From positions 1 to 17,206 of the forward strand of contig CAYJGT010000030.1 of assembly GCA_964370035.1 (NCBI GenBank): 17,206 nt of DNA. The letters are read 5' to 3'. This stretch comes from CAYJHC01 sp964370035. Lineage in GTDB: Bacteria; Bacillota; Clostridia; Peptostreptococcales; Anaerovoracaceae. The first letter of the stretch is position 1, and the number at the start of each line of letters is the position of its first letter. Shown here piece after piece: positions 1 through 6,460 of this stretch. The translations under genes and the position numbers were made by a program. The notes beneath the pieces were generated by a model. That model was not told the DNA's origin and did not search any database. It saw nothing but the letters and a program-made list of their open reading frames with translations.

Positions 1-104
1 ATTCATAGTATAAATTCTTAAAATGACTCTAAAATGACAACTAGATTTATTCTTAGATTATTTTTTATTTAAGCACACGTTTTTAGTTACGCTATTAATC
101 TAAC

Positions 105-155
105 AAAAAATGACTATTAGACTATTAATAATACATAGTCACATAGTCATTTTTT
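105..155. terminator. Bidirectional terminator-like hairpin made of tandem octamers
   Basis: A perfect 13-bp outer stem pairs 105-117 (AAAAAATGACTAT) with 143-155. A second 6-bp stem pairs 120-125 (GACTAT) with 135-140, leaving a 9-nt loop. Both strands show a T tract after the stem. The nearest gene is the GNAT acetyltransferase ending at 261 on the minus strand, about 105 bases away, so it may end that transcript or one entering from the left. Positions 1-104 are AT-rich and show no supportable gene. Confidence 0.6.
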
Positions 156-170
156 ATATGTTTTCTATTC

Positions 171-236
171 TTAATAAATAACCTTTTCCCCAGCTATTTC
201 CCAATCATTTGATTCTCTTGTTATTTCAAAGTTCAT
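171..236 (-). other. Possible 21-codon ORF or gene remnant just after the acetyltransferase
   Basis: On the minus strand an ATG at 236 opens 21 codons to a TAA at 171. The peptide begins MNFEITRESN and ends GEKVIY. It lies in the same frame as the acetyltransferase, downstream of its stop, and the 8 codons between that stop and the ATG are also open. Composition is peptide-like (acidic residues, a Trp), but the ribosome site is weak (GAGAAAG directly before the ATG). It may be a degraded gene, a small protein or chance. No family is recognised. Confidence 0.2.
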
Positions 237-260
237 CTTTCTCAATTCTAGCGAAAAAAA

Positions 261-680
261 TTAAAACTGTTTCTTCATAAAGTACATAGTATTCCCCGTA
301 GGATAATCTAATGTAGCAAAAATTCCGTAACCGTTTTTTTCGTAAAAATCTTTTGCCTGAAAATCGAAGGTCTCTAAGTAAGCAAATGTTGCTCCTTTTT
401 CCTTTCCCTCTTCTTCTACTTCTCTTAAGAGCTTTGTCCCTAGATTCTTTCCTCTAACACTTTCATCTAACCAAAAAGTTCTAATGTGAATCCCAACCTT
501 AAGCTCTAATTCAGTAACAATACCACCTTTTATTTCTCCACCTTCCTTTATACATCGTCCAATAATCTCAAAGGCTTCTTCAAATGGCATTTCACATTGA
601 CTAGCACTATACATATCAAGGCTATCTTCAATAATCTTTATCTCTTCTGTAGAAGTTATCTTGCATATTGTCTCATTCAT
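261..680 (-). CDS. GNAT-family N-acetyltransferase
   Basis: This 139-residue protein has the size and layout of a single-domain GNAT acetyltransferase, which moves an acetyl group from acetyl-CoA to an amine. The pyrophosphate-binding loop is visible as R76-G-K-N-L-G81, followed by the helix TKLLREVEEEG. The usual C-terminal end follows: a YLETFDFQAKDFYEKNGY segment (residues 101-118, with the alpha4 FYEKNGY), then a strand ending in YFMKKQF. It resembles small stand-alone bacterial GNATs of unknown substrate. The ATG at 680 follows a GAGGAG ribosome site. It is transcribed away from the YitT-family gene, sharing a 147-bp intergenic region that holds an 11-bp-period direct repeat. No signal peptide or membrane segment is seen, so it is cytosolic. 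The substrate cannot be inferred. Confidence 0.9.
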   Translation of the reverse strand: MNETICKITSTEEIKIIEDSLDMYSASQCEMPFEEAFEIIGRCIKEGGEIKGGIVTELELKVGIHIRTFWLDESVRGKNLGTKLLREVEEEGKEKGATFAYLETFDFQAKDFYEKNGYGIFATLDYPTGNTMYFMKKQF

Positions 681-724
681 TTTTTCTCCTCTTTTCTTTT
701 TCCTTTAATATAATTTTGCATTAA

Positions 725-744
725 TATATTCAGGGTATATTCAG
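725..744. repeat. Direct repeat TATATTCAG, period 11 bp
   Basis: Two exact copies of TATATTCAG lie at 725-733 and 736-744, one helical turn apart, in the divergent region between the acetyltransferase and YitT-family genes. Same-face repeats suit a regulator binding site, but the AT-rich setting makes chance possible. Confidence 0.35.
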
Positions 745-767
745 AAGCTGTAATTCCTCGCTTCACA

Positions 768-796
768 TTGACAATGGATTCATTTTCATTTACACT
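768..796 (+). promoter_or_regulatory. Sigma-A type promoter of the YitT-family gene
   Basis: A perfect -35 TTGACA (768-773), a 17-bp spacer and the -10 TACACT (791-796) precede the ATG at 828. The predicted leader is about 25 bases. Confidence 0.65.
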
Positions 797-827
797 TTTT
801 TCAGAGGCTATTAATATGGAGGCTTAA

Positions 828-1670
828 ATGATAAAAAAAATTAAACATTTCGGATTACTGACTTTCGCTACACTTCTTATTTCTGTTGGGGTTCATTTTT
901 TTAAATTTGCAAACGACTTTACCTTTGGAGGTATCACAGGCCTTTCTATTTTAGTTGCTGAAATTTCACCAATTGATGCAAGTACTTTTAATCTTATCGC
1001 TTCCATAATTTTATTGATTATAGGAATAATTTTTTTAGGGAAAAAAGTAATTATCGGAACAGCTTATTGCAGCATGTTACTTTCTTTATCTTTATCCTTT
1101 TTCAATTGGATTTTTCCTATGGATCAGCCATTTACAGATCAGCCTGTTTTAGAGCTTTGTTTTGCAATCTTACTTCCAGCACTAGGAGCCGGAATTTTAT
1201 TTAACATGGGCAGCTCTAGCGGAGGAACAGACATATTAGCAATGATATTAAAGAAAAAATCCACACTTGATATTGGAAAGGCTCTATTCGCTATTAACTG
1301 CCTTATTTCTTTCTCTAGTTTTCTAGTTTTTAGTGTTGAAACTTCATTATATTCTGTACTAGGCTTATTAGTTTCTGCTTTGATAATCGATACCGTTATA
1401 GAAAGTATTAACTTGCGTAAATACTTTAATGTTGTTTGCAGTAACCCTACTCCAATTTGTAACTATATTACTTGCGAGCTAAACCGAAGCGCCACTATAT
1501 GTGATGGGAAAGGTGCTTTTTCGGGAAATGATAAATACATTATTTTCACTGTAATGACTCGCTCTGAAGCAGTTAAGCTTCGTAACTACATAAAAAAAGA
1601 AGAACCATCTGCTTTTATTTTAATTTCCAACACAAGCGAAATAATAGGCAAAGGCTTTCCAAGCGTGTAA
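828..1670 (+). CDS. YitT-family membrane protein (DUF161 + DUF2179)
   Basis: This 280-residue integral membrane protein has the YitT-family layout. The N-terminal two thirds form about five or six hydrophobic segments (near 9-28, 50-70, 77-95, 108-127, 150-190), with the conserved pocket around FTFGGITGLSIL and the GSSSGGTDILAMI loop near 128-140. The C-terminal cytosolic DUF2179 domain (about 220-278) contains ATICDGKGAFSG and ends SEIIGKGF. Family length is usually 280-290, so it is complete. The ATG has a GGAGG site at 818-822. The biochemical role of YitT proteins is not established; transport or a link to a small ligand bound by the DUF2179 domain are guesses. It runs convergently into the LysR gene with a 23-base gap and no convincing terminator. 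Confidence 0.92.
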   Translation: MIKKIKHFGLLTFATLLISVGVHFFKFANDFTFGGITGLSILVAEISPIDASTFNLIASIILLIIGIIFLGKKVIIGTAYCSMLLSLSLSFFNWIFPMDQPFTDQPVLELCFAILLPALGAGILFNMGSSSGGTDILAMILKKKSTLDIGKALFAINCLISFSSFLVFSVETSLYSVLGLLVSALIIDTVIESINLRKYFNVVCSNPTPICNYITCELNRSATICDGKGAFSGNDKYIIFTVMTRSEAVKLRNYIKKEEPSAFILISNTSEIIGKGFPSV

Positions 1671-1693
1671 TTTTGCGGTTGCCTCAAATACCC

Positions 1694-2539
1694 TTATTCA
1701 AATAGTTCTATAATATCTGCCACATTTGAATTTTTTAAGTATACGTAATTTAATTCATGAGATACTCTATTCCCTTTAATCCTAAAAACAGCTACATTTT
1801 TACTTTTTTTAGCTGCTGCTTCATAAACGAAAGAAATGCCAATCCCCTCTTCTACTACTTTAACCATCAACCCAAAGCTACTAATTACTGCTTTTCTTTC
1901 TATTCTTTCAATAGAATAATTTCTTTCTTTTAATAAATTCTCAAATACCTCTCTCGTCCCTGATCCCTTTTCTCTTAACAATACCTGTTCATTAAATATC
2001 TCTTCAATGGTAATTTCCTTTCCTGCGAAAGGATGATTTGCAGCACATATGCCTATTAACTCTTCATCTCTTATTAACTGATAATCATAATTGCTCTTAT
2101 CAAAGTATCCTTCTACAAGTAGCAAATTTAATTGAAATGAATTAAGCATATCAAAAAGATTCCTAGTATTATCTATTATAAACTCAAATTCAATATCTTC
2201 GTTTTTTAAAAGGGTAAAAAATTTATCGTCTACAACATAATGACCTATAGTTTTTGTTGCCCCAATTGAGACTTTTTTCCTTCTTGGTGAATCTATTTCT
2301 TCTTGAAATCGTTTTTCATTATAAACTATAGACCTAGCATGGTTTTCCAGTTTGATGGCTTCACTAGTTTTTGACAATGTTTTTCCTTTATATGAAAAGA
2401 GCTTATGTTTATATAACTCTTCTAACCCTTGAATATGTTGAGTTACTGCAGGTTGAGTCATATTTAAAGCCTCTGCTGTTTTCCTGTAGTTCATTAGTTC
2501 ACATAGCTTCAAAAAAGTATATATTCTATAGTCTAACAT
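1694..2539 (-). CDS. LysR-family transcriptional regulator, divergent to the YeiH-type transporter
   Basis: This 281-residue protein has the LysR-type layout. An N-terminal winged helix-turn-helix (about 1-60) contains the family signature around ALNMTQPAVTQHIQGLEE, followed by a linker helix. An effector-binding domain (about 90-281) includes LREKGSGTREVFE and GLMVKVVEEGIGISFVYE. The ATG at 2539 is preceded by AAGGAGA. It is transcribed away from the YeiH-type gene across 317 bp. A divergent LysR gene beside a yeiH homologue matches the known E. coli yeiE/yeiH arrangement, where YeiE is the LysR partner. Regulation of the transporter is therefore a reasonable inference; the effector could be sulfite or a related sulfur compound, but the sequence does not show this. 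A 17-bp palindrome at 2580-2596 is a candidate operator. Confidence 0.92.
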   Translation of the reverse strand: MLDYRIYTFLKLCELMNYRKTAEALNMTQPAVTQHIQGLEELYKHKLFSYKGKTLSKTSEAIKLENHARSIVYNEKRFQEEIDSPRRKKVSIGATKTIGHYVVDDKFFTLLKNEDIEFEFIIDNTRNLFDMLNSFQLNLLLVEGYFDKSNYDYQLIRDEELIGICAANHPFAGKEITIEEIFNEQVLLREKGSGTREVFENLLKERNYSIERIERKAVISSFGLMVKVVEEGIGISFVYEAAAKKSKNVAVFRIKGNRVSHELNYVYLKNSNVADIIELFE

Positions 2540-2856
2540 TTGAATTTTCTCCTTTTTCTAATTAAATACATAAAAAACAAATAAATATTATTTATTAAAC
2601 AATAAGTATTAATTATTTTATTTTATCATAGAAAGGTGGTATAGTAAATATGGCGTGTTAATACAAACAAAACAAATTAATAAAAATTTATGCACAATTT
2701 GAGATTTGTAATTTTAGTCAAAAAATATTTATAGCAAATTGTCAAATTGAATTTACATAATACAACTACAGTCAAAGAACCGCTTACCTTGCATTTTTTA
2801 TGCCGCTTTGATTTCATAAGCTAATATACGTGATTCTAAGTTTTTGGAGGAGAGAA
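2540..2856. promoter_or_regulatory. Divergent regulatory region between the LysR and YeiH-type genes
   Basis: This AT-rich region of 317 bp holds no credible gene. It contains the palindrome AATAAATA-T-TATTTATT (2580-2596), about 40 bp upstream of the LysR start. Promoter matches are poor: TTGTCA at 2739-2744 with TACAAC at 2761-2766 for the transporter, and a weak TTGTAT/TATACC pair for the regulator. I do not assign promoters firmly. Confidence 0.5.
2580..2596. repeat. 17-bp perfect palindrome, candidate LysR operator
   Basis: AATAAATA and TATTTATT flank a single central T. The position upstream of the regulator suits autoregulation. A pure A/T palindrome in A/T-rich DNA can arise by chance. 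Confidence 0.35.
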
Positions 2857-2859
2857 TTG
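2846..2859 (+). promoter_or_regulatory. Ribosome site deciding a TTG start for the YeiH-type gene
   Basis: GGAGGAG at 2846-2852 is followed, 6 bases after the GGAGG core, by TTG at 2857-2859. The longest reading frame starts at GTG 2830, upstream of this site and with no ribosome site of its own, so the TTG is preferred. Confidence 0.75.
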
Positions 2860-3933
2860 GCCCACATAATTAAAAAAATTCCAGGATTATTTCTGTGCAT
2901 AATAATAGCAATCCCTTCATGGTTTTTAGGCAATCTCTTCCCTATAATTGGTAGTGCAGTTTTTGGAATATTAATTGGCATGTTTTTATCAATGGTTCTA
3001 CAAAAGCCTTTCATAAAGCGAGATATCATGGAAGATGGAATTAAATTCACCTCGAAAAAAATTCTTCAATACTCCATTATTCTCTTGGGCTTTGAAATGA
3101 ACTTAATAATAGTATTAGAAGTTGGCCAGCAATCACTATATGTAATGCTATTCACCTTAACTTCGGCTTTCATTACCGCATACATTATGGGCAAAGTTTT
3201 AAAAATCGGTAGTAAAATGACTACTTTAATAGGCGTTGGAACCTCAATATGTGGTGGCAGTGCAATCGCCGCTACAGCTCCTGTAATTAAAGCAGAAGAT
3301 GAAGATATAGCAAATGCAATTTCCACAATATTTTTATTTAATATTATTGCAGTTTTCATTTTCCCATGGTTGGGAATGGCTCTTGGCCTTAGTGATATTG
3401 GCTTCGGAATGTGGGCAGGAACTGCAATAAATGACACTTCATCTGTAGTTGCTGCAAGTGCTGCTTGGAGCAATATGACAGGAAGTAATGTAGCCCTTGA
3501 ATTTGCCACTATCGTAAAGCTTACAAGAACCTTAATGATAGTTCCAATCGCATTGGTTTTAGCCATATATACGGCAAAAAAACTTAAGAAAGATGCTTTA
3601 ACAATAGCCGCCTCTAGTAAAGATCACGAGTCTGAGGCTCTTCGTGAGAATGTGCCAGCATTTAAATTTTCAAAAGTATTTCCGTGGTTTGTTGTATACT
3701 TCACAATAGCCGCTATGGTTAATACCTTCTTCCCACTTCCGGAAGCTTTAACAGAAGGATTGACTACAATGGGGAAATTTATGATTGTAATGGCAATGTC
3801 CGCAATTGGGCTAAATACTAACCTAAAAAAGCTAATATTAAATGGTGTACGACCTATCACTTTAGGATTAAGCTGCTGGTTTGTAGTAGCAGTAGTTTCA
3901 TTAATTGTGCAAAATTTTATTGGGCTTCTTTAG
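2857..3933 (+). CDS. yeiH: YeiH-family putative sulfate exporter (UPF0324)
   Basis: From the TTG start this is 358 residues. It is an integral membrane protein with about ten hydrophobic segments and belongs to the YeiH / UPF0324 family, annotated as putative sulfate exporters. Family landmarks are the N-terminal KKIPGLFLC...AIPSWFLG stretch, the LLGFEMNL segment, the conserved loop GVGTSICGGSAIAA, the acidic stretch IKAEDEDIANAIS, and WAGTAINDTSSVVAA. A polar cytosolic loop lies near 255-270. Length agrees with the family (about 340-360). The alternative GTG start at 2830 would add nine residues. The divergent LysR gene supports regulated expression. The substrate (sulfate, sulfite or another anion) is family inference, not seen in the sequence. 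Confidence 0.93.
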   Translation: MAHIIKKIPGLFLCIIIAIPSWFLGNLFPIIGSAVFGILIGMFLSMVLQKPFIKRDIMEDGIKFTSKKILQYSIILLGFEMNLIIVLEVGQQSLYVMLFTLTSAFITAYIMGKVLKIGSKMTTLIGVGTSICGGSAIAATAPVIKAEDEDIANAISTIFLFNIIAVFIFPWLGMALGLSDIGFGMWAGTAINDTSSVVAASAAWSNMTGSNVALEFATIVKLTRTLMIVPIALVLAIYTAKKLKKDALTIAASSKDHESEALRENVPAFKFSKVFPWFVVYFTIAAMVNTFFPLPEALTEGLTTMGKFMIVMAMSAIGLNTNLKKLILNGVRPITLGLSCWFVVAVVSLIVQNFIGLL

Positions 3934-3941
3934 GAGAAAAA

Positions 3942-3992
3942 ATGTTTACCCTCCATATGAAATACAGTTTATTGCGCTGTAACTATATATAG
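3942..3992 (+). other. Possible 16-codon ORF translationally coupled to the YeiH-type gene
   Basis: GGAG (3933-3936) overlaps the transporter's TAG stop and lies 5 bases before an ATG at 3942. The frame encodes MFTLHMKYSLLRCNYI and stops at 3990-3992, inside the 20-bp palindrome at 3978-3997. The good ribosome site is the only support; no family is recognised. Confidence 0.2.
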
Positions 3993-3997
3993 TTACA
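3978..3997. repeat. 20-bp perfect palindrome TGTAACTATATATAGTTACA
   Basis: The two 10-base halves are exact reverse complements. No U tract follows on either strand, so it is more operator-like than terminator-like, although it could fold as RNA at the 3' end of the transporter message. It lies between convergent genes, where no promoter is expected. Confidence 0.6.
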
Positions 3998-4057
3998 ATA
4001 GTCAAATTACTTTGGGGTTATTTAAGTAATATATAAGCTGAAAATCATAAGGGTTAA

Positions 4058-4090
4058 AAAAAGAACCGCGTATAATTCGCGGTTCTTTTT
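4058..4090. terminator. Bidirectional terminator between YeiH-type and hydrogenase-like genes
   Basis: A perfect 13-bp stem (AAAAAGAACCGCG, 4058-4070, with 4078-4090) encloses a 7-base loop TATAATT. Runs of T follow on both strands, serving the convergent genes ending at 3933 (plus) and 4106 (minus). Confidence 0.92.
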
Positions 4091-4105
4091 ATGTTCTTTC
4101 TATTA

Positions 4106-5842
4106 CTATCTTCTACGTCTATCTGCTTCTTTAGCTTTCTCATAATATTTTTCTTTATCCAAATACATGTTCTGATCTGCGTACTTAATAGCGCTTTCTA
4201 ATTCTTCACTATTAAAGCTAGATGCTATACCAATAGATACTACTAATTCATCTTCATCCTCAACAAGTACTGCTAATTCATCCACTTTTTCCTTGAATTC
4301 ATCATAATTCGTTTTATCATCAAGTACAATAAATTCATCTCCACCAAACCTATAAGCTTTACTTCCAAATACTTTCGAAAGTATTTTCGCGCAATTTATT
4401 ATCATTGCATCTCCAAAAGCATGGCTGAAATTATCATTTGCTTCTTTTAGACCATTAATATCAATGAATGCCACACCCACATATCCTGGATGAACTTTTT
4501 TCAATTGACTTAGCGCTTGAGTATAACTATATCTATTTTTTAATCCTGTCAAATCATCTATAGTACTTAATTTTTTAAATTTATCTAATAAATAATATTT
4601 ACAGTTACTTCTATGATTATGGCCTGTTGCCAGCGAATGTGCGAACTCTTTACAGTTTCCATATCCGCAAGAAAAGCAATTAATATTTCTACTTTCCTCT
4701 GTTACTTTACCTAATGATAAAAATACCTTTTCTAAGTCCAAATCTTCTCTTTGAAGAACTTTTTCGCTTTTATCAGTGTATTTTCTATAAAAGTCAGAAA
4801 GTACTAGGTTTTCATTAAAATGCTTTACTATATCATCTAGACCTTCTCTAGAAACGCTTTTCCGTTTCTGATTTAATTTATAATCTATTTCGTTTTGTCG
4901 AATATCTTTTCTTGTTCCTGTTCCTATATTGCATCCATGTTCGCAGTTTAAAGCATCTATTAACAGGGGAACAGGCCTATCATTTTTTAAGTCATCGAGA
5001 TATTCATCAAAGTAATGTTCAATATTAAATATTCCCTCTATTCCTTTTATCCAAATTTTCTGGCCTAAATGGAACTCAATGTTCTCAGCTAGCCCTCCTG
5101 GTCTTGGGAAAGTGAATCCTAATGACCCTTTGGCTATATCAAACTCCTTAGGCTCATAGTTTTCTAAATCAATATTATTATCTTCCAAGTAATCCATAAA
5201 TTTTGCTATTGTAACATTATAATCTATGTAACCCATTGTATTCTCATCTAAGCATTCTTCTTTCTTTTCAATGCATGGCGAAAGAAATACAATTTTATCT
5301 TTTATTCCTAAGTATTTTTTTAGATAAATGCCCAAACAAAGAAGTGGACTTTGAACAGGAGATAGCCTTTCAATTAATTCAGGGTGAAACTTTTCCACAT
5401 AACTTACAATAGCTGGACATGGCTGAGATATTATTGATGTAATATTTTGTTCTTTAATAGCTTTTACATGTGCCCAAGTACAAATGTCTGCACCTAAAGA
5501 AACATCATAAACTCCGTTTACACCAATTTTTTTAAAATAGCCTATAAGTTTGTTAATATTTTGAAAATTAAGATGGGCTGCTGGTGCAATTACTACCGAA
5601 ATGCCTTCACCTTTCTTCAACTCTCTAAAAAACTCTAAGGTATCATCTTCATAATCTCTTGCACCATGGTCACAAATTGCGATACATTCTCCGCATGAAA
5701 TACAATAACCTTCTTTAATAAAAACTTTATTATCGTCTGCTTCTAAAAAAGCTTCATTCGCTTTAGCCGGGCATTTAAATATGCATTTATTACACCCTTC
5801 GCATTTATTAACATTGGTGTGTATCAGATTAAATTTTTCCAA
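4106..5842 (-). CDS. [FeFe]-hydrogenase-like sensor fused to a GGDEF diguanylate cyclase
   Basis: From the TTG at 5842 this is 578 residues, soluble and cytosolic. Order: two 4Fe-4S ferredoxin motifs (Cys 14/17/20/24 and 47/50/53/57); an [FeFe]-hydrogenase large-subunit C-terminal domain (about 78-320); an FeS domain with C389-x2-C-x4-C-x16-C414; then GGDEF (about 427-570). The likely H-cluster cysteines are present as SQPCP (C142), SPCIEKK (C190) and NCEHGC (C300, C304). The catalytic proton-transfer Cys before C142 is Pro, and the usual glutamate pair after GAD is absent, so it is probably a sensor rather than a turnover enzyme. The GGDEF motif is exact (500-504) and the metal Asp (D461 in DINGLK) is kept; the inhibitory RxxD site is absent. 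Inference: redox state or H2/CO binding controls c-di-GMP synthesis. A consensus promoter lies upstream. A GTG at 5851 is the alternative start. Confidence 0.9.
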   Translation of the reverse strand: MEKFNLIHTNVNKCEGCNKCIFKCPAKANEAFLEADDNKVFIKEGYCISCGECIAICDHGARDYEDDTLEFFRELKKGEGISVVIAPAAHLNFQNINKLIGYFKKIGVNGVYDVSLGADICTWAHVKAIKEQNITSIISQPCPAIVSYVEKFHPELIERLSPVQSPLLCLGIYLKKYLGIKDKIVFLSPCIEKKEECLDENTMGYIDYNVTIAKFMDYLEDNNIDLENYEPKEFDIAKGSLGFTFPRPGGLAENIEFHLGQKIWIKGIEGIFNIEHYFDEYLDDLKNDRPVPLLIDALNCEHGCNIGTGTRKDIRQNEIDYKLNQKRKSVSREGLDDIVKHFNENLVLSDFYRKYTDKSEKVLQREDLDLEKVFLSLGKVTEESRNINCFSCGYGNCKEFAHSLATGHNHRSNCKYYLLDKFKKLSTIDDLTGLKNRYSYTQALSQLKKVHPGYVGVAFIDINGLKEANDNFSHAFGDAMIINCAKILSKVFGSKAYRFGGDEFIVLDDKTNYDEFKEKVDELAVLVEDEDELVVSIGIASSFNSEELESAIKYADQNMYLDKEKYYEKAKEADRRRR

Positions 5843-5848
5843 TTCTAA

Positions 5849-5856
5849 CACCTCTC
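5849..5856 (-). promoter_or_regulatory. Ribosome site deciding a TTG start for the hydrogenase-like cyclase
   Basis: The minus strand reads GAGAGGTG at 5856-5849, then six bases, then TTG at 5842-5840. The GTG inside this site (5851-5849) would leave no room for ribosome spacing, so it is probably part of the Shine-Dalgarno and not the start. Confidence 0.65.
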
Positions 5857-5911
5857 ATCTTTAATTATATTTTTCCACATCTATTTTATAAAAGTTCTCT
5901 TCCTTTAATTT

Positions 5912-5940
5912 ATTATACATTTGCCTAATATCATTGTCAA
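5912..5940 (-). promoter_or_regulatory. Full-consensus sigma-A promoter of the hydrogenase-like cyclase
   Basis: On the minus strand TTGACA (5940-5935), a 17-base spacer and TATAAT (5917-5912) match the consensus at all twelve positions. Transcription should begin near 5905, giving a leader of about 60 bases. Such strength suggests either high constitutive transcription or control by a repressor. Confidence 0.9.
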
Positions 5941-5967
5941 ATAAATAAATTTTTATGAGTTCAAAAT

Positions 5968-6013
5968 AAAAAACGCCATTTAGTCATAACTTTTCCTACA
6001 ACTAAATGGTGTT
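5968..6013 (-). terminator. Terminator of the small lipoprotein gene
   Basis: A 13-bp stem with one G-U pair (5972-5984 with 6001-6013) encloses a 16-base loop. On the minus strand it is followed by a TTTTTT-type run, 21 bases after the lipoprotein stop. It insulates that gene from the hydrogenase-like cyclase promoter. Confidence 0.85.
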
Positions 6014-6033
6014 ATTATCTCTTCAGGTTCTAT

Positions 6034-6384
6034 TTATACTCTTTCGAATATTATTTCAACGCCCTCAGACTCCATAGAAAGCATCCCATCTTCTACCTCT
6101 GGAACATCTATTTCGGTTTGACCATCATCAACAAAAATTCCAGTTTCAGTTTCTTCCCAAGCGAATTCTCCTACGCTGTCACCAGAAAAAGATCCAGTTC
6201 CATCATCATTTAAGGTCATATTAAGGTTCATTGAAGTACCTGTCATTTCAAGTGAGCTTAAATCCCCCATTCTTACATCATATGCTTTCCATTCACCAAC
6301 ATACTTGTCGCTTACTCCACCTCCACAAGCTGCAAGTGATAGTGCCATTATTAATACTAAACCAATTAAAACTATTTTTTTCAT
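6034..6384 (-). CDS. Small secreted lipoprotein of unknown function
   Basis: This 116-residue protein has a lipoprotein signal: positively charged MKK, a hydrophobic core, and the lipobox L17-A-A-C20 followed by GGG. The mature part of about 96 residues would be lipid-anchored on the outer face of the membrane. It contains GEWKAYDVRMG, a LNDDGTGSFSGDS turn and FAWEETETGIFVDDG. This alternating beta pattern is typical of small clostridial lipocalin-like lipoproteins, so a small beta-barrel or sandwich is likely, though no ligand can be named. The mature part is strongly acidic. The ATG follows GAGGAGAAGG. It has its own near-consensus promoter at 6422-6450 and its own terminator, so it is a single-gene unit between two c-di-GMP genes; a functional link to them is only inference. 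Confidence 0.85.
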   Translation of the reverse strand: MKKIVLIGLVLIMALSLAACGGGVSDKYVGEWKAYDVRMGDLSSLEMTGTSMNLNMTLNDDGTGSFSGDSVGEFAWEETETGIFVDDGQTEIDVPEVEDGMLSMESEGVEIIFERV

Positions 6385-6421
6385 TTCCTTCTCCTCTTCT
6401 AATTTAAAACCACATCAATTT

Positions 6422-6450
6422 AGTATACAAAAGCAATCTTGCTATGTCAA
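6422..6450 (-). promoter_or_regulatory. Strong sigma-A promoter of the lipoprotein gene, with inverted repeat in the spacer
   Basis: On the minus strand TTGACA (6450-6445), a 17-base spacer and TATACT (6427-6422) precede the lipoprotein gene. The spacer carries the inverted repeat AGCAA-TC-TTGCT (plus strand 6432-6443), positioned where a bound repressor would block polymerase. Confidence 0.85.
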
Positions 6451-6460
6451 CCGAAAACTT

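Noticed and set aside
2371..2565. Plus-strand frame of 64 codons opposite the LysR gene
   Set aside because: Fully explained as the antisense shadow of a well-supported regulator gene.
2830..2856. GTG start for the YeiH-type gene
   Set aside because: The strong GGAGGAG site lies downstream of this codon and fits the TTG at 2857; nothing resembling a ribosome site precedes the GTG.
3066..3860. Minus-strand frames opposite the YeiH-type gene
   Set aside because: Shadows of the transporter: no ribosome sites, and no domains beyond hydrophobic mirror composition.
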